A stretch of 64,000 bases of DNA from Ailurus styani. Lineage: Eukaryota; Chordata; Mammalia; Carnivora; Ailuridae. The notes under the pieces were generated by a model. That model worked only from the letters and a program-made list of their open reading frames with translations. It was not told the origin of the DNA and ran no database searches. Every line of letters begins with the position of its first letter. The first letter of the stretch is position 1. The stretch spans positions 2,999,327-3,063,326 of the forward strand of contig LNAC01000001.1 in assembly GCA_002007465.1 (NCBI GenBank), given 5' to 3'. Shown piece after piece: positions 22,801 to 35,039 of the stretch. The position numbers and the translations under genes are program-made.

Positions 22801-24829
22801 CGTAGATGCTGCTTCCAGCTTTTAAATTAAATCAGCTGTGCCCTCTCTGCCTGTGATCCACACCCCGCCATAGCTGCTTTATGCTTTTGGTTGGAAACCT
22901 GTCTGTGTCCGCTGACATAGGACCTATGGGACTCCATGGGCAGCCTGTTGGTACCGGTGGGTGTTTACCTGGCTCTGAATCTTTCTGTCTCTCTGTACAT
23001 GTGACTGTTGTCTTCCTCAAACTACCAGATCCCCCTCGTCACTCACTGCTTTTGGTCTGTTCCCTACTCCTTCCTTCCTAACAGAACCATGTTTTGTCCA
23101 GGTCTTTTCTTTTCTTTTTTTCTGTCGTGCCTGGTGAAGTGCTTCAGGGCAGGCAGGCTAGGTCAGCTTCCCCAGGGGTAGGTCAGGACTGGTCTAAGCC
23201 AGTGCTTCTGAAACTGGACCTGAATTCATAGTAAGAACTCTTCCATCATGGCTCAACACACAAGTAAGTAGGAATGTCTATGTGCATATTTACATCTACG
23301 TTGATACGTTTCATTAAAAAAATGAGAAGTTGGGATCTTCTCAATTGATTGCATTAATTTCATTTTTTGATACAAGGTCAAAGCTGGTCATGATTGCTCT
23401 ATGCTCCCAGCACGTGACTGTGTTAGGTGGGGGCGTGTGATAATGCTTCTGGCCAATTACAGGCTGAAGGGCTCCTATGAAAGATTTCAGCTACTGACAA
23501 GGAGGCAAGAGGGCGGAAGCTCTTCCTCCTGCTGGGTATTGGGCTGCCTCCATGTGATGCTGAAATGGGGATGGGCCAAGGAAGGAGCTAGGTCAAGGAT
23601 GGTGGAGGGGAAGATGCAAGACAGCCCGCAAGGATCCTTGATGACGTTGCTGCATCAGTCAGTGTCCCACCAGGCCATTTTAGGAATTCCTGTCCTGGGA
23701 TAAATCTCCCCGGTGTCTAACCCAGTTCAACTGGAGTCTTCTGTTACCTGCAGCCAAGAACTTCCTGATTAATATACCTCCTCACAGTGTCTAGGAGGCA
23801 AATAATCTGAGCCAGAGTCTGGGACAAGTCATGTTAATGGACCAGTGTTGTATCTGGATTAAAACAATGAGATGAACTTGGAGCCCTTTTTGTCCTGTTA
23901 GGTTGACTGGACATCTGTGGTTTCAGTGGCTCACATGGTTGGCCTTGGGGCCTGAATCAGCAGACGATTGGAATTTGCGATTTGACCTTTGCAGTTTTGG
24001 CTATTTGTAGGTGACCTGGAAGGTCTGCGACATACAGTCATCTATAATTTTGCTGAGCCTTGCATTTGGATTTTGTATGCCATGAAATGGATTTGGTATG
24101 CCGTGAATGCTTAACTGATGAGCCAGGGTGACACACAGCAGCTTTATGATGGAACTTTGTGGTTCTCCTCCTGTCTTTGTGGACTCATTAATTCTTGTAA
24201 AAGACTCAAACTCATTTTCTCATGATACAGTGTTATCTACCCACCACCATCCCAACACCTCCCACACGCACAAGGCCAGTGGTCAATGCTGGAAACGAAG
24301 AGGAAGGGAAATAAGTGGGGATGGATACCTAAGAAACTGAATTCCGGACAGAGTCAAGAGGAAAAGGTGGGGGTCGGTGGCCCGGGCCTGTCCAAGAAGG
24401 AATTCCTCCGAGAATCTATATGGGAATAAAGAAGAATGACCTAGGAAATTGTGGGGGCGCCTGACCCAGGGCAGAGGCTAGGTGCTGAAGGGACCTAGCA
24501 TCGGTGGAAGCTGAGGGAGCATCTCTGACGGTGCGCAGACTCCGAGGACACTCGTTGGGAATTGGATCCCTGGATGTGGGCTTGCGAAGGTCTTGGAGGA
24601 GAGTCCTCCATGAAGATATGTGAGTGCTCCAGGAGTCCGAGGATGGCTGAAGCTCTGCTTCACAGGAGATGCAAGTCCCTCTTGTTGGGAAATTACAGCG
24701 ATTGTTTTATTTTCAACAGTTGTGGGGAATGTGCATCCTCGTGGACTCGTATGGGCTTCCTACCGGGTCTCCTGTGACTCCTCTTTGCTCAGGAACAGTG
24801 TGTTGGGTATATCAATTTCCATGCAGTTA
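22801..24829. other. Mostly unique; possible old LTR-like fragment at about 23400-23770
   Basis: The part at 23420-23770 ('ctggccaattacaggctgaag', 'catgtgatgctgaaat', 'ccgcaaggatccttgatgac') loosely resembles an ancient mammalian LTR-type repeat whose name I cannot give with confidence. The rest shows nothing recognisable. Confidence 0.3.
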
Positions 24830-24900
24830 ATTAATTAAACAGCAATTATTAAGTGCCTGCAGTGTGAGGTGCTTGGTGGGTTCGAAGAGAAAGAGGGTAA
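24830..24900. repeat. L2-like fragment
   Basis: 'aacagcaattattaagtgcctgcagtgtgaggtgcttgg' is a diverged form of the L2 3' 'attgagcacctactatgtgcc' segment. Orientation not assigned. Confidence 0.5.
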
Positions 24901-25302
24901 AGTGAATCCTTTGGTGACAAGCCAGTAGAATGTGGGTGTGGACCAAATGCTTGAGGGAGGCTCAGGCCACTGGTCTGCTCCTTGCCTTGAACACATGGCG
25001 TCACAGTTAAAGCTAGAGCAGGGGCTGAGGACGGCACAGTTTCCACGCTCCTCACTGTGCACCCAGGCCCTCGTCCACGCGGAATCTGCCTCCAGCCCCC
25101 GGGACACAACAGAAGCTAGGGCTCCGTGTTAGTGGAGATAACGTGCTCATTTGTAAACTTACCTGTTCAGGTGCCCTTCGCAGAGATGTGACAGAGAAAG
25201 CAAGATGTGACAGAGGGAGCAACTGGAGGCAGAGCTGGAGGCCAAGACCAGTGAAATGGGTTGAAAACGTTGCTTGGTGGTCTGCCAGAGACAAACGGTA
25301 TT
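24901..25302. other. Unique sequence, nothing recognised
   Basis: A short direct repeat 'gatgtgacagag' occurs twice (25183-25215). No gene or element supported. Confidence 0.4.
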
Positions 25303-25408
25303 TTTTTTTTTTTAAAGATTTTTATTTATTTATTTAACACACAGAGAGAGATTACAAGTAGGCAGAGAGGCAGGCAGAGAGACAGGGAGAGGAGGAAGCA
25401 GGCTCCCT
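25303..25408 (-). mobile_element. Truncated can-SINE ending at a single N
   Basis: T-run, 'aaagatttttatttatttattta', 'attacaagtaggcagagaggc', then 'gaagcaggctccct' stops at the N at 25409. The tRNA-related head is missing. Because it stops exactly at an N, the truncation is probably an assembly break rather than a biological end. Confidence 0.85.
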
Positions 25409-25426
25409 NGTTTTTTAAAATGAGTT

Positions 25427-25796
25427 TTTTTTTTAAGATGTATTTATTTATTTGAGAGAAAGACAGAAGAGTGTGAGTGGGGTGAGGGGCAAAGGGAGAG
25501 GGAGAGAGAATCTCAAGCAAACTCCCTGCTGAGCACGGAGCCCATTGTGGGACGTGATCTCACAACCCTNTATGTTTTTTAAAATGAGTTTTTTTTTTAA
25601 GATGTATATTTATTTGAGAGAAAGACAGAAGAGTGTGAGTGGGGTGAGGGGCAAAGGGAGAGGGAGAGAGAATCTCAAGCAAACTCCCTGCTGAGCACGG
25701 AGCCCATTGTGGGACGTGATCTCACAACCCTGAGATCATGACCTGAGCTGAAATCAAGAGTCAGATGCTCCCTACACTGAGCCACCCAGGCGCCCC
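25427..25796 (-). mobile_element. can-SINE with internally duplicated segment across an N
   Basis: Segment 25410-25569 is repeated almost exactly as 25574-25731 (one 4-base difference in the TTTA tail), separated by the N at 25570. The second copy continues to the 'gagccacccaggcgcccc' head at 25796. Target site ttaaaatgagtt occurs at 25415-25426, 25579-25590 and 25797-25808. The simplest reading is one real SINE with a target duplication, and the left copy duplicated by assembly. Confidence 0.9.
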
Positions 25797-25808
25797 TTAA
25801 AATGAGTT

Positions 25809-26552
25809 CTTAATGCTTTAATCATTTGTGATGACTTCAGAGTTTTACATCTGGAATTTATCAATTTGCTTATTAACAGAGATATGTAATGCTTTGGTAC
25901 GATGCCCAAGTTAATTCAAGTTAATTAGAAATTGGTTATTTGATTGTGAATAGAAAAATTAGCAGTTGTGCCTGATAAAGGTAAATCCTTTCCTTAAAGA
26001 GTCAAAGCAGCTCGCCAAAGCACAGACTCCCCACAGGGCTCACAACGTCACGAGAACTTTCCTTTCCCGCCTGGGCCTGGCACCGGACCCCATGGTCAGG
26101 CTTCATCTTCTAGAGTTTGTCCGTCCTCGTCCTCGGAGGTGTTGACCTGTGGGAAGTGGTCAGCGCAGGAGACCTCTTCCATTGAGCCCAGGTAGCAACA
26201 ATTTAAGATCTGTTGAAATTTTCTTTCTCTGATGCCTGTGTTTCGAAATCCCTGAGAAAACCACGGTACCCCCCTCGGGGTGTTACTTACACTGTAAAAT
26301 CATTTGCTTTGGGGAATCTTATATCATTTATTCATCTTTCTAAACTGAATTGCCAGAATCCAGAGTAGATAACAGTTGAATGTAAAGTGTTTTGCGAGTA
26401 TTTCAGCTGAAACTTAGAAATACGTGTGTCCGATAAAAAGCGTGGATTTGTCAGATTCTTGAAGTTTAAATCATTGCTACGGTGCTGCTTCACCATTTTT
26501 TTTTTTTAATTCCTAAACGAAATGGTCCTGGCTAAGATGCCTTTCCTCCCAG
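25809..26552. other. Unique sequence, AT-rich left part
   Basis: The interval 25809-25990 has homeodomain-like words (ttaattcaagttaattag). A T-run lies at 26497-26508. Otherwise nothing recognised. Confidence 0.4.
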
Positions 26553-26670
26553 GACTAGACTGTAAGTGTCTTAAGGGCAGGAGAAGCTAGGGGCCTTTTG
26601 CACATTCTTATGAATTCTAGAACTTTCCATATGTTTGGTTCTTAGTTATATGTTTGTTAAAAATAACTGT
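26553..26670 (+). repeat. L2 3'-end fragment, plus strand (tentative)
   Basis: 'gactgtaagtgtcttaagggcagga' matches the L2 'gaatgtaagctccttgagggcaggga' segment; the following part is too diverged to align by eye. Confidence 0.5.
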
Positions 26671-27369
26671 GGAGCTCGATGTTTCAGACACGAGTTGCTG
26701 GCCTTCCTGTGATGGTGACAAGGCTTGTGAACACCCAGGTGTCCTGGGGCCTGAATACCCTGACTTCCAGCCTCGCTCCAGTTCCCAGTGCTTCCAAGTG
26801 ACAACCTTGTCATTAGGAACTTGAGTTGATTGCAGAAGACGACAACTTAACAGACTGAAACTTTAGAAAAATGAAAACTGGCAAAACAGTTGTTCCTGAC
26901 TGAAACGGAGAGTGGGTTGTAATTTGGAACTCAATTATTTATAAACATCGCCGGGCTTTTACCCGAAGTATGTGGATGCTAAAAAAATCTGTCTCTAAGA
27001 TGTCTTGCAGAGCACAGAGGTTTTCAGCCTCATCTGGAAACACCCTGAGGAGGCAGATGATGTATCCAAATGGATGCACGAAGTCACCATATAGCTGACG
27101 TGCAAAATGAGGAGAGACGGGGCCCGAGGACAAGCAGGTGAGTGTGACTCGGAAAGAAATCCAAATGGTGTGAATGCAACCCTTGGCATGGGGATTATCA
27201 TTTTTCATTCAAAATTTAGGCAGACAGCGAGCAAAATGTAATCACTTTTCAGCATTACTGTACAGCATAAGCGTATTAGAAAAGCTCTGTGATGGTAATC
27301 ATGTAGTGAACTTGAAACCGCCCCTAATTAAACTGTCTGCTTCCCCAAGCATTTTCCTGTAATGATGTC
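26671..27369. other. Unique sequence, nothing recognised
   Basis: No repeat, exon or RNA gene recognised. Short frames on both strands lack domains. Confidence 0.4.
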
Positions 27370-27560
27370 AAACCGTGTAGCAATTAGTTGCACCTCTATG
27401 AATGTAAACACTGTTTGTAAATCATATAAACTTAACCTGGTTTGCTTATTGAAAATCTCCTAAAAAGGAATTAATTAGCTTTGTATGTTTTGGAATCGTA
27501 ATTTATGGGATCATTTTGGAATCTTTCACTGAAATAAACTTAATTTTTTCCCCTCGCGAT
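27370..27560. other. AT-rich block, candidate conserved non-coding element
   Basis: 'agcaattagttgc', 'aggaattaattagctttg' and 'cgtaatttatggg' provide several homeodomain cores within 190 bases, and no repeat is visible. Candidate by composition only. Confidence 0.33.
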
Positions 27561-28079
27561 TCGTACGAACAGAGTCTCGCTTGCCGGGGCTACAGGGGGG
27601 CTAGAGCACAGTTTCCTTAATCTTCATTTTATTTCTCTGATGGCCGGTGGAGTGTGGGATTTAGGACAGGGGTTTACTGAGCTAACCCAGTTTTCAGATA
27701 TTTTTCTCAAGAGGAAGTTGTATATCATCGGAAGGTTGCATATTTTCCTACCCTGTGTCTTCCACTTTCTCCAGCTGGTGCAGAGGGTTTCAAGCTCATT
27801 TGACTGTGAGGTTTGGGCACCGAAGGACCCTTGCCGCAGCCACACAGCATCCCGGAAGACACCAGCTCCGTGCCGGGCGGCAGCAAATCGGGAGCGATCA
27901 CGGAATTCAGGGCAAGTGGCCAACTCCAGACAAAGAAGCTGAACAAACAAAACGAGCACTCAGGTGTTTTAACTCAGTGATCTTTCCTCCGTCGGCAGGG
28001 AGCGCAAAAGCAAAGGCAGCCAAGTTTACAATTTAGCATGCCTTTGTTGCAATTTTCTTACGGAAACCTTGGGTCCTGG
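27561..28079. other. Unique sequence, nothing recognised
   Basis: Overlapping chance frames on both strands at 27624-28036. No gene or repeat supported. Confidence 0.4.
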
Positions 28080-28600
28080 TGGTGGCTGGTTTACCTGAGC
28101 CATCAGCTACATAGCACATTTATGGTTATTGTATTTTACAGGTTGATAGATTTTTATATTCTGTCCAAGTCAGGATCTTACACCACCTGGTTTATTATTT
28201 AGTAATTTACAGTGCAGTCAGGCGTGTTTGGCTTAATGTAGGATAAACTTATAAATCTATTGTTCCTTCACTTGCCGGGGTTGGTGTGCAGTGAACTACA
28301 GAGCTGGATGCGTACATACATTTCAGCTCCGCTTTTTTTCTTTGATAGGGAAGCAGGCAATAGATAACACAGTGACAGTAGCATCCCAGGGGATGGCAAA
28401 ATGTGAGAGCAACACCGCGTCAGGTTAGTAGGTCATTATTGTATGAGCCGTGAACCATTAATGGACTACTACGCCCAGCTCAATCTGTGTCAGATTATGG
28501 CTCTTGGCAGGAGAATTGTTATCTAATAGCTAACTTTTCTTCTTCACTATCGTCTTATTAGTTGCTTTGATAAAAATGTGCACAGGTACATATTAATAGG
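28080..28600. other. AT-rich block, candidate conserved non-coding element
   Basis: Repeat-free, with words such as 'tggtttattatttagtaatt', 'ggcttaatgtagg', 'gaaccattaatggac' and 'tgttatctaatagctaac', the last containing a GATA-like core (ttatct). Candidate enhancer; conservation untested. Confidence 0.33.
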
Positions 28601-30274
28601 GGCCTCAGTGGGGAAAGGCACCACCGTGGCTATTTTCCCCCATTTCTGCAAACAATGCCTGTATGTTGACTCCGGACAGTCCTTTGAGGAGATGCCTTTC
28701 TTTCCAGGTAATTTTGGGCATCAGATAAAATACGTAGCTAAACTCACAGTGCCGATTGATGCAGAAGACTCCGTCATTAATATTTTTTGTTGATTATGTC
28801 CAATGCAAGAGTAGTGGGCGTTGCAGGAGTCCCCTCCACTCCCATCCACTCCCACTCTTCACTCTTCACTAGTCAAACTGCAAGACCCCGGACATGCTTC
28901 CGCTGCCTGGGAAATAAAGCCCATCCCATCGTTTTTGAAATAATACCCCCAAACCAATGACTACATGGCATTATGTAATTTTTATCAGGTGTAAAATAGA
29001 CCAGAAAAAAGCAGAGTGTTTATGTGTGGCTTCAGATGAAAGCATGCATTTTTAGGGAACATAAAAAGCATCCCTGGTTTTGAATTATAATGGCAAGAGA
29101 TTTATGTTGTCTCTCTGGGGCCTGTGGTAGAGCACTTCCACCATCTTTTGGAGAAATAAAGGTCACCAGACAGTTTGTATCTTTCTTATAAGCCACTTCG
29201 CCTCTTTGCTTCAGTGTGCATCCCCAAACAGAATCACAGACATGAAGAATTTCAAGGTATTTCCCAGGAAAGATGAACATGTGGGTGAGTTTGGGCTAAG
29301 ATTATGGCCCCTTATCCCTGTGCTGGATTGGGCAGATCATTTTTGGAAACCATTATGTCGGGAATGTGAAAGGCTATGCGTAACAAATGCCAGGAAAAGC
29401 CTTTTAACCAGACAGGCAGAGAGTAGGTTTGCAGAGATGATGATCCGAACAGTGAAGAACACTGGGAGCCCGGCCTTGGTCTGGATTTGGACCGGAACCA
29501 TGTACTGAAGTTGCTGCTGAGACCAGGCTGGGGTGGGCATGGAGGGGCCCTAGGTGGCCACTCTGGCCGCCTCTGCTGTCATTTCACAGTGGCAGTGACA
29601 GCAAAGGCTGCTTATGGGGCTGTAGCTTTCACGCCTCAGGGCAAAGAGCACCCCTAAAAGGGCTGTGAAGATGGGCTTCTAATGATACTGATAAAATTTT
29701 CTTCTTTGGTAGAGCCCCTCTATGATGAGTTGAGTACTACTGATTAATACCCAAATCTATTCTAATCCAAACTCCATGGCTCATTCCTCAGTGCATGTGT
29801 ACCTGTGTGTGCATGAGTATTTGTGTATAAATGATACATTCTCCAATCCTCCCCCAAAACCCCCACAGACTGGCCTGAGAAGCCTGACCCCCATGAGCAG
29901 GACCTGTGGGCTCCCTGCATTTCCACATGGGCCTGTGACCCAACTTCATGGTCTCTTCATCTACACTCCCTTCTGACCCAACTGTGGATTTGAGTTTAAT
30001 AAAATGTACCACATAGTGCATTACAGAAGTGTTCAGTGCAATTTTAATCTTGAACATCTTTTTCTCCCTTGTCTTTTTTTTGGTTATTACTGAAGCGAAA
30101 ACCTGCAGGATAAAATGCCTGAAATATTTTTCATTTAACGATGGATTCCTTATTTCCCTTCTTAGCTGAAAACACTCAAGTCATAACAGTTTATTATAAA
30201 AGCTCTATTTAATTCATTCATACACTCATTTTTATAAAATCCCAGCCTATATTCTGAATCTTTCATTAAGAATC
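28601..30274. other. Unique sequence, nothing recognised
   Basis: A short direct repeat 'ccactccca' lies around 28835-28855 and 'cactcttcactcttcac' at 28853-28869. No repeat family or gene recognised. Confidence 0.4.
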
Positions 30275-30285
30275 TGACAAGTGTT

Positions 30286-30482
30286 GGGGCACCTGGGTGG
30301 CTCAGTTGGTTAAGTGTCAGACTCTTGATTTCGGTTCAGGTCATGATCTCAGGGTCATGAGATTGAGCCCCACATTGGGCTCTTTGTGGGGTCTGGAGCC
30401 TGTCTTATATTCTCTCTCTTCCTCTTCTCCTCCCACTTGTACTCTCTCTCTCAATAAAATAAAATAAAAATAAAATAAAATA
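30286..30482 (+). mobile_element. can-SINE, plus strand, with target duplication
   Basis: The only full can-SINE in sense: 'ggggcacctgggtggctcagttgg' head, 'gatttcggttcaggtcatgatctcaggg' body, a CT-rich tract and an (AATAA)n-like tail at 30450-30482. Target duplication tgacaagtgt occurs at 30275-30284 and 30483-30492. Confidence 0.96.
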
Positions 30483-30559
30483 TGACAAGTGTGTGAGGAG
30501 ACATGTTATCATTTTGTGATCATCATCTTTTCAGAAAGACACTTTAATCATGAATAAAT

Positions 30560-31275
30560 TTTGACAAGGGACAGGACAGAACCACTACTTACCTGCTGAA
30601 ATGGCTAAAAGTTTAAAAGCTGACAATTCCAAGTGTTGACAAGGACATGGAGCAACTGTAACACTCATGCATTGCTGGTGGAAACTGGAAATGGTACAGC
30701 TTGGCAGTGTCTCATCAAGTTAAAGATACAACCCTGTAATCACACTCCTAGGAAAGAAAAGGAAAGCACATCTCCACACAAATGACTTGTACGTGGCTGT
30801 TCATAGTGGTGTCATTCACAATAGCAAGCACACACACACGGATCACTGGAAACAACCAGATGTTCATCAAGAGGTGAGCGGTATGTCCACACACACTCAC
30901 CAGGAAAGAAATACTGATGTATGCAACAACGTGGATGGATCTTAAGAATCTATGGGAAGTGGAAGAAGCCAGATACAGAAGAAGGAAGATATGTTACATA
31001 ATCACTAAGGCAACATCATTTACATGAAATTCTAGGAGAGGAAAAGTGTTGGGAAGTGGGGACATGGCTGCGGAGCAGGGTAGTGGGTTGTGCAACTGCA
31101 AATGGGCAGGAGGGAACTTTCTGGGCTGATGGAAACTTGACAGCAATGGGACTGTATAAAGCTGTCCAAACTCATCCAACGTCCAGTTAGAATGAGAGGA
31201 TTCTATCACACATAAATCATTTCTCAGCAAGGCTGGTAAAAGTAGACAAGATGGAGTATTTAAAATCAAATTCTT
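30560..31275 (+). mobile_element. Old L1M 3' end, plus strand
   Basis: Sense L1 C-terminal ORF2 and 3' UTR text: 'catgcattgctggtgga', 'cattcacaatagcaagc', 'aacaaccagatgttcatcaa', 'caacaacgtggatggatctt', 'gaagccagatacagaag', 'ctgtccaaactcatcc'. Frames are disrupted. It faces the next L1 (31565 onward) tail to tail. Confidence 0.85.
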
Positions 31276-31564
31276 GCCTTTAAAAAATATGACTTGAAAG
31301 CCAGAAGCCCTCCTGGGAAAGACGGATGGTGTGTCTCAACGTATTATGGCGCTGTGATGAAGTTAAAGGACAGAGGAATGGCTTGAGGAAATGATTTTAA
31401 ACTGTGATTCATTAATTTTCTCCATTTTAAGAATATTCTTACAAAAAAAGTTAAATCAATAGAAAATTATCAGACTAGGCCATTCACTCCCAGAAAAACG
31501 TCTGGTAGAAAAATAATAAGGGTAACTGACATTCTTTCCTACTGTGCTCTGACCCTCACTTTTC
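31276..31564. other. Short spacer between two L1 relics
   Basis: Nothing recognised; AT-rich. Confidence 0.4.
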
Positions 31565-33830
31565 AGGGTGTTAAACATTGTTAATTGAGGTATAATCGGT
31601 AAACGATAAGTTGTACATATTTAAAGTGTAAACTGATGATCTTTGACATATAAATGCTTGTGCAACCATCACCATAAACAAGATAATGAATATATCTTTC
31701 ACCCCCAAATGCATCACCCCCAAAATGCCGCTCTGTGACTCTTCTCTGCTACCTCTCCTTGGTACCACCATCCCTGAGCAACCGCTGATCTGATTTTTGA
31801 CAAGGGCTATATATTGGTTACTTTTGCTAAAATTGTACACACATGGAATCATACCATAGGTACTCTTTTCTTCTCTGGCTTCTTTTACTCAGTGTAATTA
31901 TTTTGGGATTCTTCTATGTTGTGTATCAACGGTTCCTTCATTTTCTTTGGATGAAGAGTATTTCATCAGATGGATATGGTATGATTTATCTACTTACCCA
32001 AGGATGGAGATTTGGGTTGCTTGGGGTTGACAGCTGGTATAGACAACTGCTGTGAACACTTGTGTACAAGTTGTATATGGACACGTGCTTTCTTTTGGGT
32101 AAGTATGTAGGGTGGAAGCCAGGTTGTATGGTAGGGGTGCTTTTTGAGGAAGTTGCCAAACTGTTTTCTAAAGCGCTTATAATATTTTCCATTCCCATCA
32201 GCAAGACATGAGAGTTCCAGTTCCTCCAGAATCCTGGCTTGCTGTGGTCAACCTTTTAAATTTCCAACATGCTGATAGTCATGTAGTAGTGACTCATCGT
32301 GGTCTTAAAGTGCATTTCTCTGATGACAAATTGCACATAGCATCTTCATGTGCTTATTTTCAAAAGCATATTGTCGATGAAGTGTCTCTTCAAATCCTTT
32401 GCCTAGTTTTAAAAATTGAGCTTTTCCTGCCTTATTATTGCATTTTGAGACTTCTTTCTATTTTCCAGATATATCTGGATAAAGTTCTTCATCAGGTATA
32501 TACTTTGCAAACATTTTTTTCCCAGTCCATGGCTTGTCTTTTCATTCACTTGACAGTGTCTGCAGCAGAACGAAAGCTTTTACTTTTTACCAAGTGTATC
32601 TTATCAGTTGCTTTTCATGGATCATACTTTTGATACAAAGAAATCTTGGTATCACTCAAGGTCCCTCCAGTTTTCTCCTGTGTTTTCTTCTAGACGTTTT
32701 GTGGTTCCCATTTTTACATTTAGGCTTTTTCGCCATTTAATTTTTGAAACCCTCCCTCCCTTGAACTGTCTTTGCACATTCGTAAACAGTTAATTGTCCA
32801 TTTATGTGTGGGTCTGTTTCTGGACTCCACGGCATCAGTCAATCTTTATGTCAGCACCATACTATCTTGATCAATACGGCTTTTAAGTAACCCTTGAAAT
32901 CAGTTAGTTCTCCAGCTCTGCTGTCTTTCAAAGTTGTTTTGGCTATTTTAGGTCTTTTGCATTTCCATTTAAATTTTAGCGTTGTTCATTTAGCTGGTTC
33001 ATTCCCACAAAAACACTCATGGGAATTTTGGTTGAGTTTCTGCTGAACTCACTGTCCGATTTGGAGACGATCGGTGTCCAGCAACGCCAAGTCTTCTGAC
33101 CCGGGAGCACAGCATGTCTCTAAATGTAGTTGGCTCTTCCTTCATTTCTCTTGGCAATGTTCTGTTTCCAGGGTACAGGTCTTGTGCATGTTTTATCAGA
33201 TTTATCCCTAAATATTTCATATATTTTGGCACTCTTTTAAATGATGCTACTCTTTTTATTTCAAATTCTGACTGTTGCTGATATATAGAAATACTGTTGA
33301 TTTTTGTTTTTGATTTTTCATCCTGCGGCCTTGCTAAATTAAGTCATTTATTTTAGTTTTTGGAGTTTTTGATGGAATGTACTAGATTTTCTAGGCAGGC
33401 ACTCATGTATTCTGCAAATAGACAGTTTTGTTTCTTTCTTTCCAGTCTGGAAGATTTTAATTGTTTATTTTTTCCCTTGCCTTGTTATCCTGTGTGGAAC
33501 CTCAAGAGCTACGTGGAACGGAGTTGCTGGGAGCAGACACCCTGGTCTCATTGCTGATCACAAGGAGAAAGAAGCCAGTCTCTCATCCTCAAGTGTGAGG
33601 TTCACTCCAGGGATTTCATAAATCCTTCCTCAGGTGGAGGAAGTTCTTCCTATTCCTCTTGCACTGAAAGCTTTTATCAGTAAGGGATGCTGGATCTTGT
33701 CAAAGGTATTTCTGTTTTTTTGAGATGATCTCATTGTTTTTCCTTTTTAGTTTGTTCATATGGTGAATTGCATTGATTTTCAAGCATTAAAAATCAAACT
33801 GCGTTCAAAGGATAAGCTCCATTTTGTCAG
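31565..33830 (-). mobile_element. Large old L1M relic, minus strand (3' UTR into ORF2)
   Basis: The plus strand carries antisense L1 landmarks in the right order: 'ttaattgaggtataatcgg' (3' end), 'acacatggaatcatacc', 'catcagcaagacatgaga', 'gtgcatttctctgatgac', 'gcaccatactatcttgatc', 'tatccctaaatatttcat' and 'gagatgatctcattg'. This corresponds to the 3' UTR and a large part of ORF2 (C-terminal end into the RT region). It is heavily mutated, with no usable frame. The 141-residue plus frame at 32208-32633 is antisense L1 and not a gene. Confidence 0.88.
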
Positions 33831-33869
33831 GTTGCATTATCCCTTCTCATATAAGTGTTTACATTTATT

Positions 33870-34030
33870 ATTTCATTTAATTTTGTGACAGCTCTATGTG
33901 GTATAAATATTGTTATTTTTCCTATTTCTTATAAGACAAAGCTGAGGCAGAGATGGTTTTATCCTTTGACCAAATCAGGTAACCAGTAATTATGAACTTG
34001 GATAGATCTGAGGTTCTGGTCTACCCCAAA
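33870..34030 (-). repeat. MIR SINE fragment, minus strand
   Basis: 'gacagctctatgtggtataaatattgttatttt' then 'ataagacaaagctgaggcagag' and 'atctgaggttctggtctac' follow the reverse complement of MIR (usual 'cctatgaggtaggtactatt..acagatgaggaaactgaggc'). Confidence 0.75.
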
Positions 34031-34139
34031 GCCCAAAAACTTACATTCCGGAGTAGGAATGTAAACTAGAATATCACTGATGAGTTTTCATCTGTATGCA
34101 TGGGTATGATTAAATATAGTAACAATACATAGTGTGGGT

Positions 34140-34575
34140 AAGGGACTATTTAAAGCTACACTTATAAACGTCTAGCAGGAAAAGAATTGATGCAAGTTTC
34201 CAGAGGAGAGTTTGGCAATGTGTCTCAAAATGTAAACTTCGTGCTAAGGAGATAGTTCAGTGCGTGTGCAAAGATGCTTATGCCGTGCTTTTCGCTGTAG
34301 CCTAGGAGATATTTTACATTTTGAAACATGGGTAGATGCAACATTATGGAACTTTGAAAATGATTATTTTCTTCATGTATTTTTCCACTTCAATAAATGT
34401 TATGAAAAAGGAGGTTCTAGGCCAGTGTATGTAGTGCAATCCCATTCATATAAAACAAGCCTATAGGTTTATACCCATACATAGGGTCAAGAGAGAAGCC
34501 TGGAAGGGTGCTCCCCCAGCATGTAAAAACAATAGTTACTTTTATGTGTTATGGAGTGGAGGGTGGGATGGGAAA
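34140..34575 (+). mobile_element. Old L1M 3' fragment, plus strand (tentative)
   Basis: 'cattatggaactttgaaaatg', 'gtagtgcaatcccattcatataaaa' and 'caatagttacttttatg...ggagtggagggtggg' match the general order of old L1M 3' ends. Strongly diverged. Confidence 0.5.
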
Positions 34576-35039
34576 AAAAGCAAGTGGAAGGAAGGGGGTT
34601 GTGGTATAGTCGTGTGCTCAGAGATTGTCCTATCATGCAACAGCTGTGCTGACTGTAGTTTCCAAAGGAATGAGAATTCCTCATCCCAGGGAGCTCTGAG
34701 GTTTCTTCAGATGTACGAGCAATCAGGAGATGCAATGCAGAGTCTCTAGGGTGTTGTCAAAGCTCAAAGGGAACGGCAGAATGGCCACTGTAGAGTAAAA
34801 ATTGTCTAGAACATTGGGACACATGTTTACTAAAATCATATACTCTGATTTGGTGGTGATTTGACCAGCCCTGGGTGGCAGCACATAGAATTTTAGGGTG
34901 CTAAGAATGTTCTGGAATGAGGACATCATCTCCCTTGACAGTTCCATGGCAAAGGATCCCTGGCTTCTCCTTGGTCCCTTCCAATAATGAGAGCTCACCT
35001 GGTGTTGCTTGAGAAGGACACCATTGCTCAGCAATGAGA
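34576..35039. other. Unassigned sequence between old repeats
   Basis: Could be further ancient repeat material, but I cannot assign it by eye. Confidence 0.35.

Noticed and set aside
24128..24340. Possible exon in the plus-strand frame
   Set aside because: Seventy residues with no domain; acceptor and donor contexts were not convincing.
32208..32633. 141-residue plus-strand frame
   Set aside because: Antisense L1M ORF2/3' UTR sequence.
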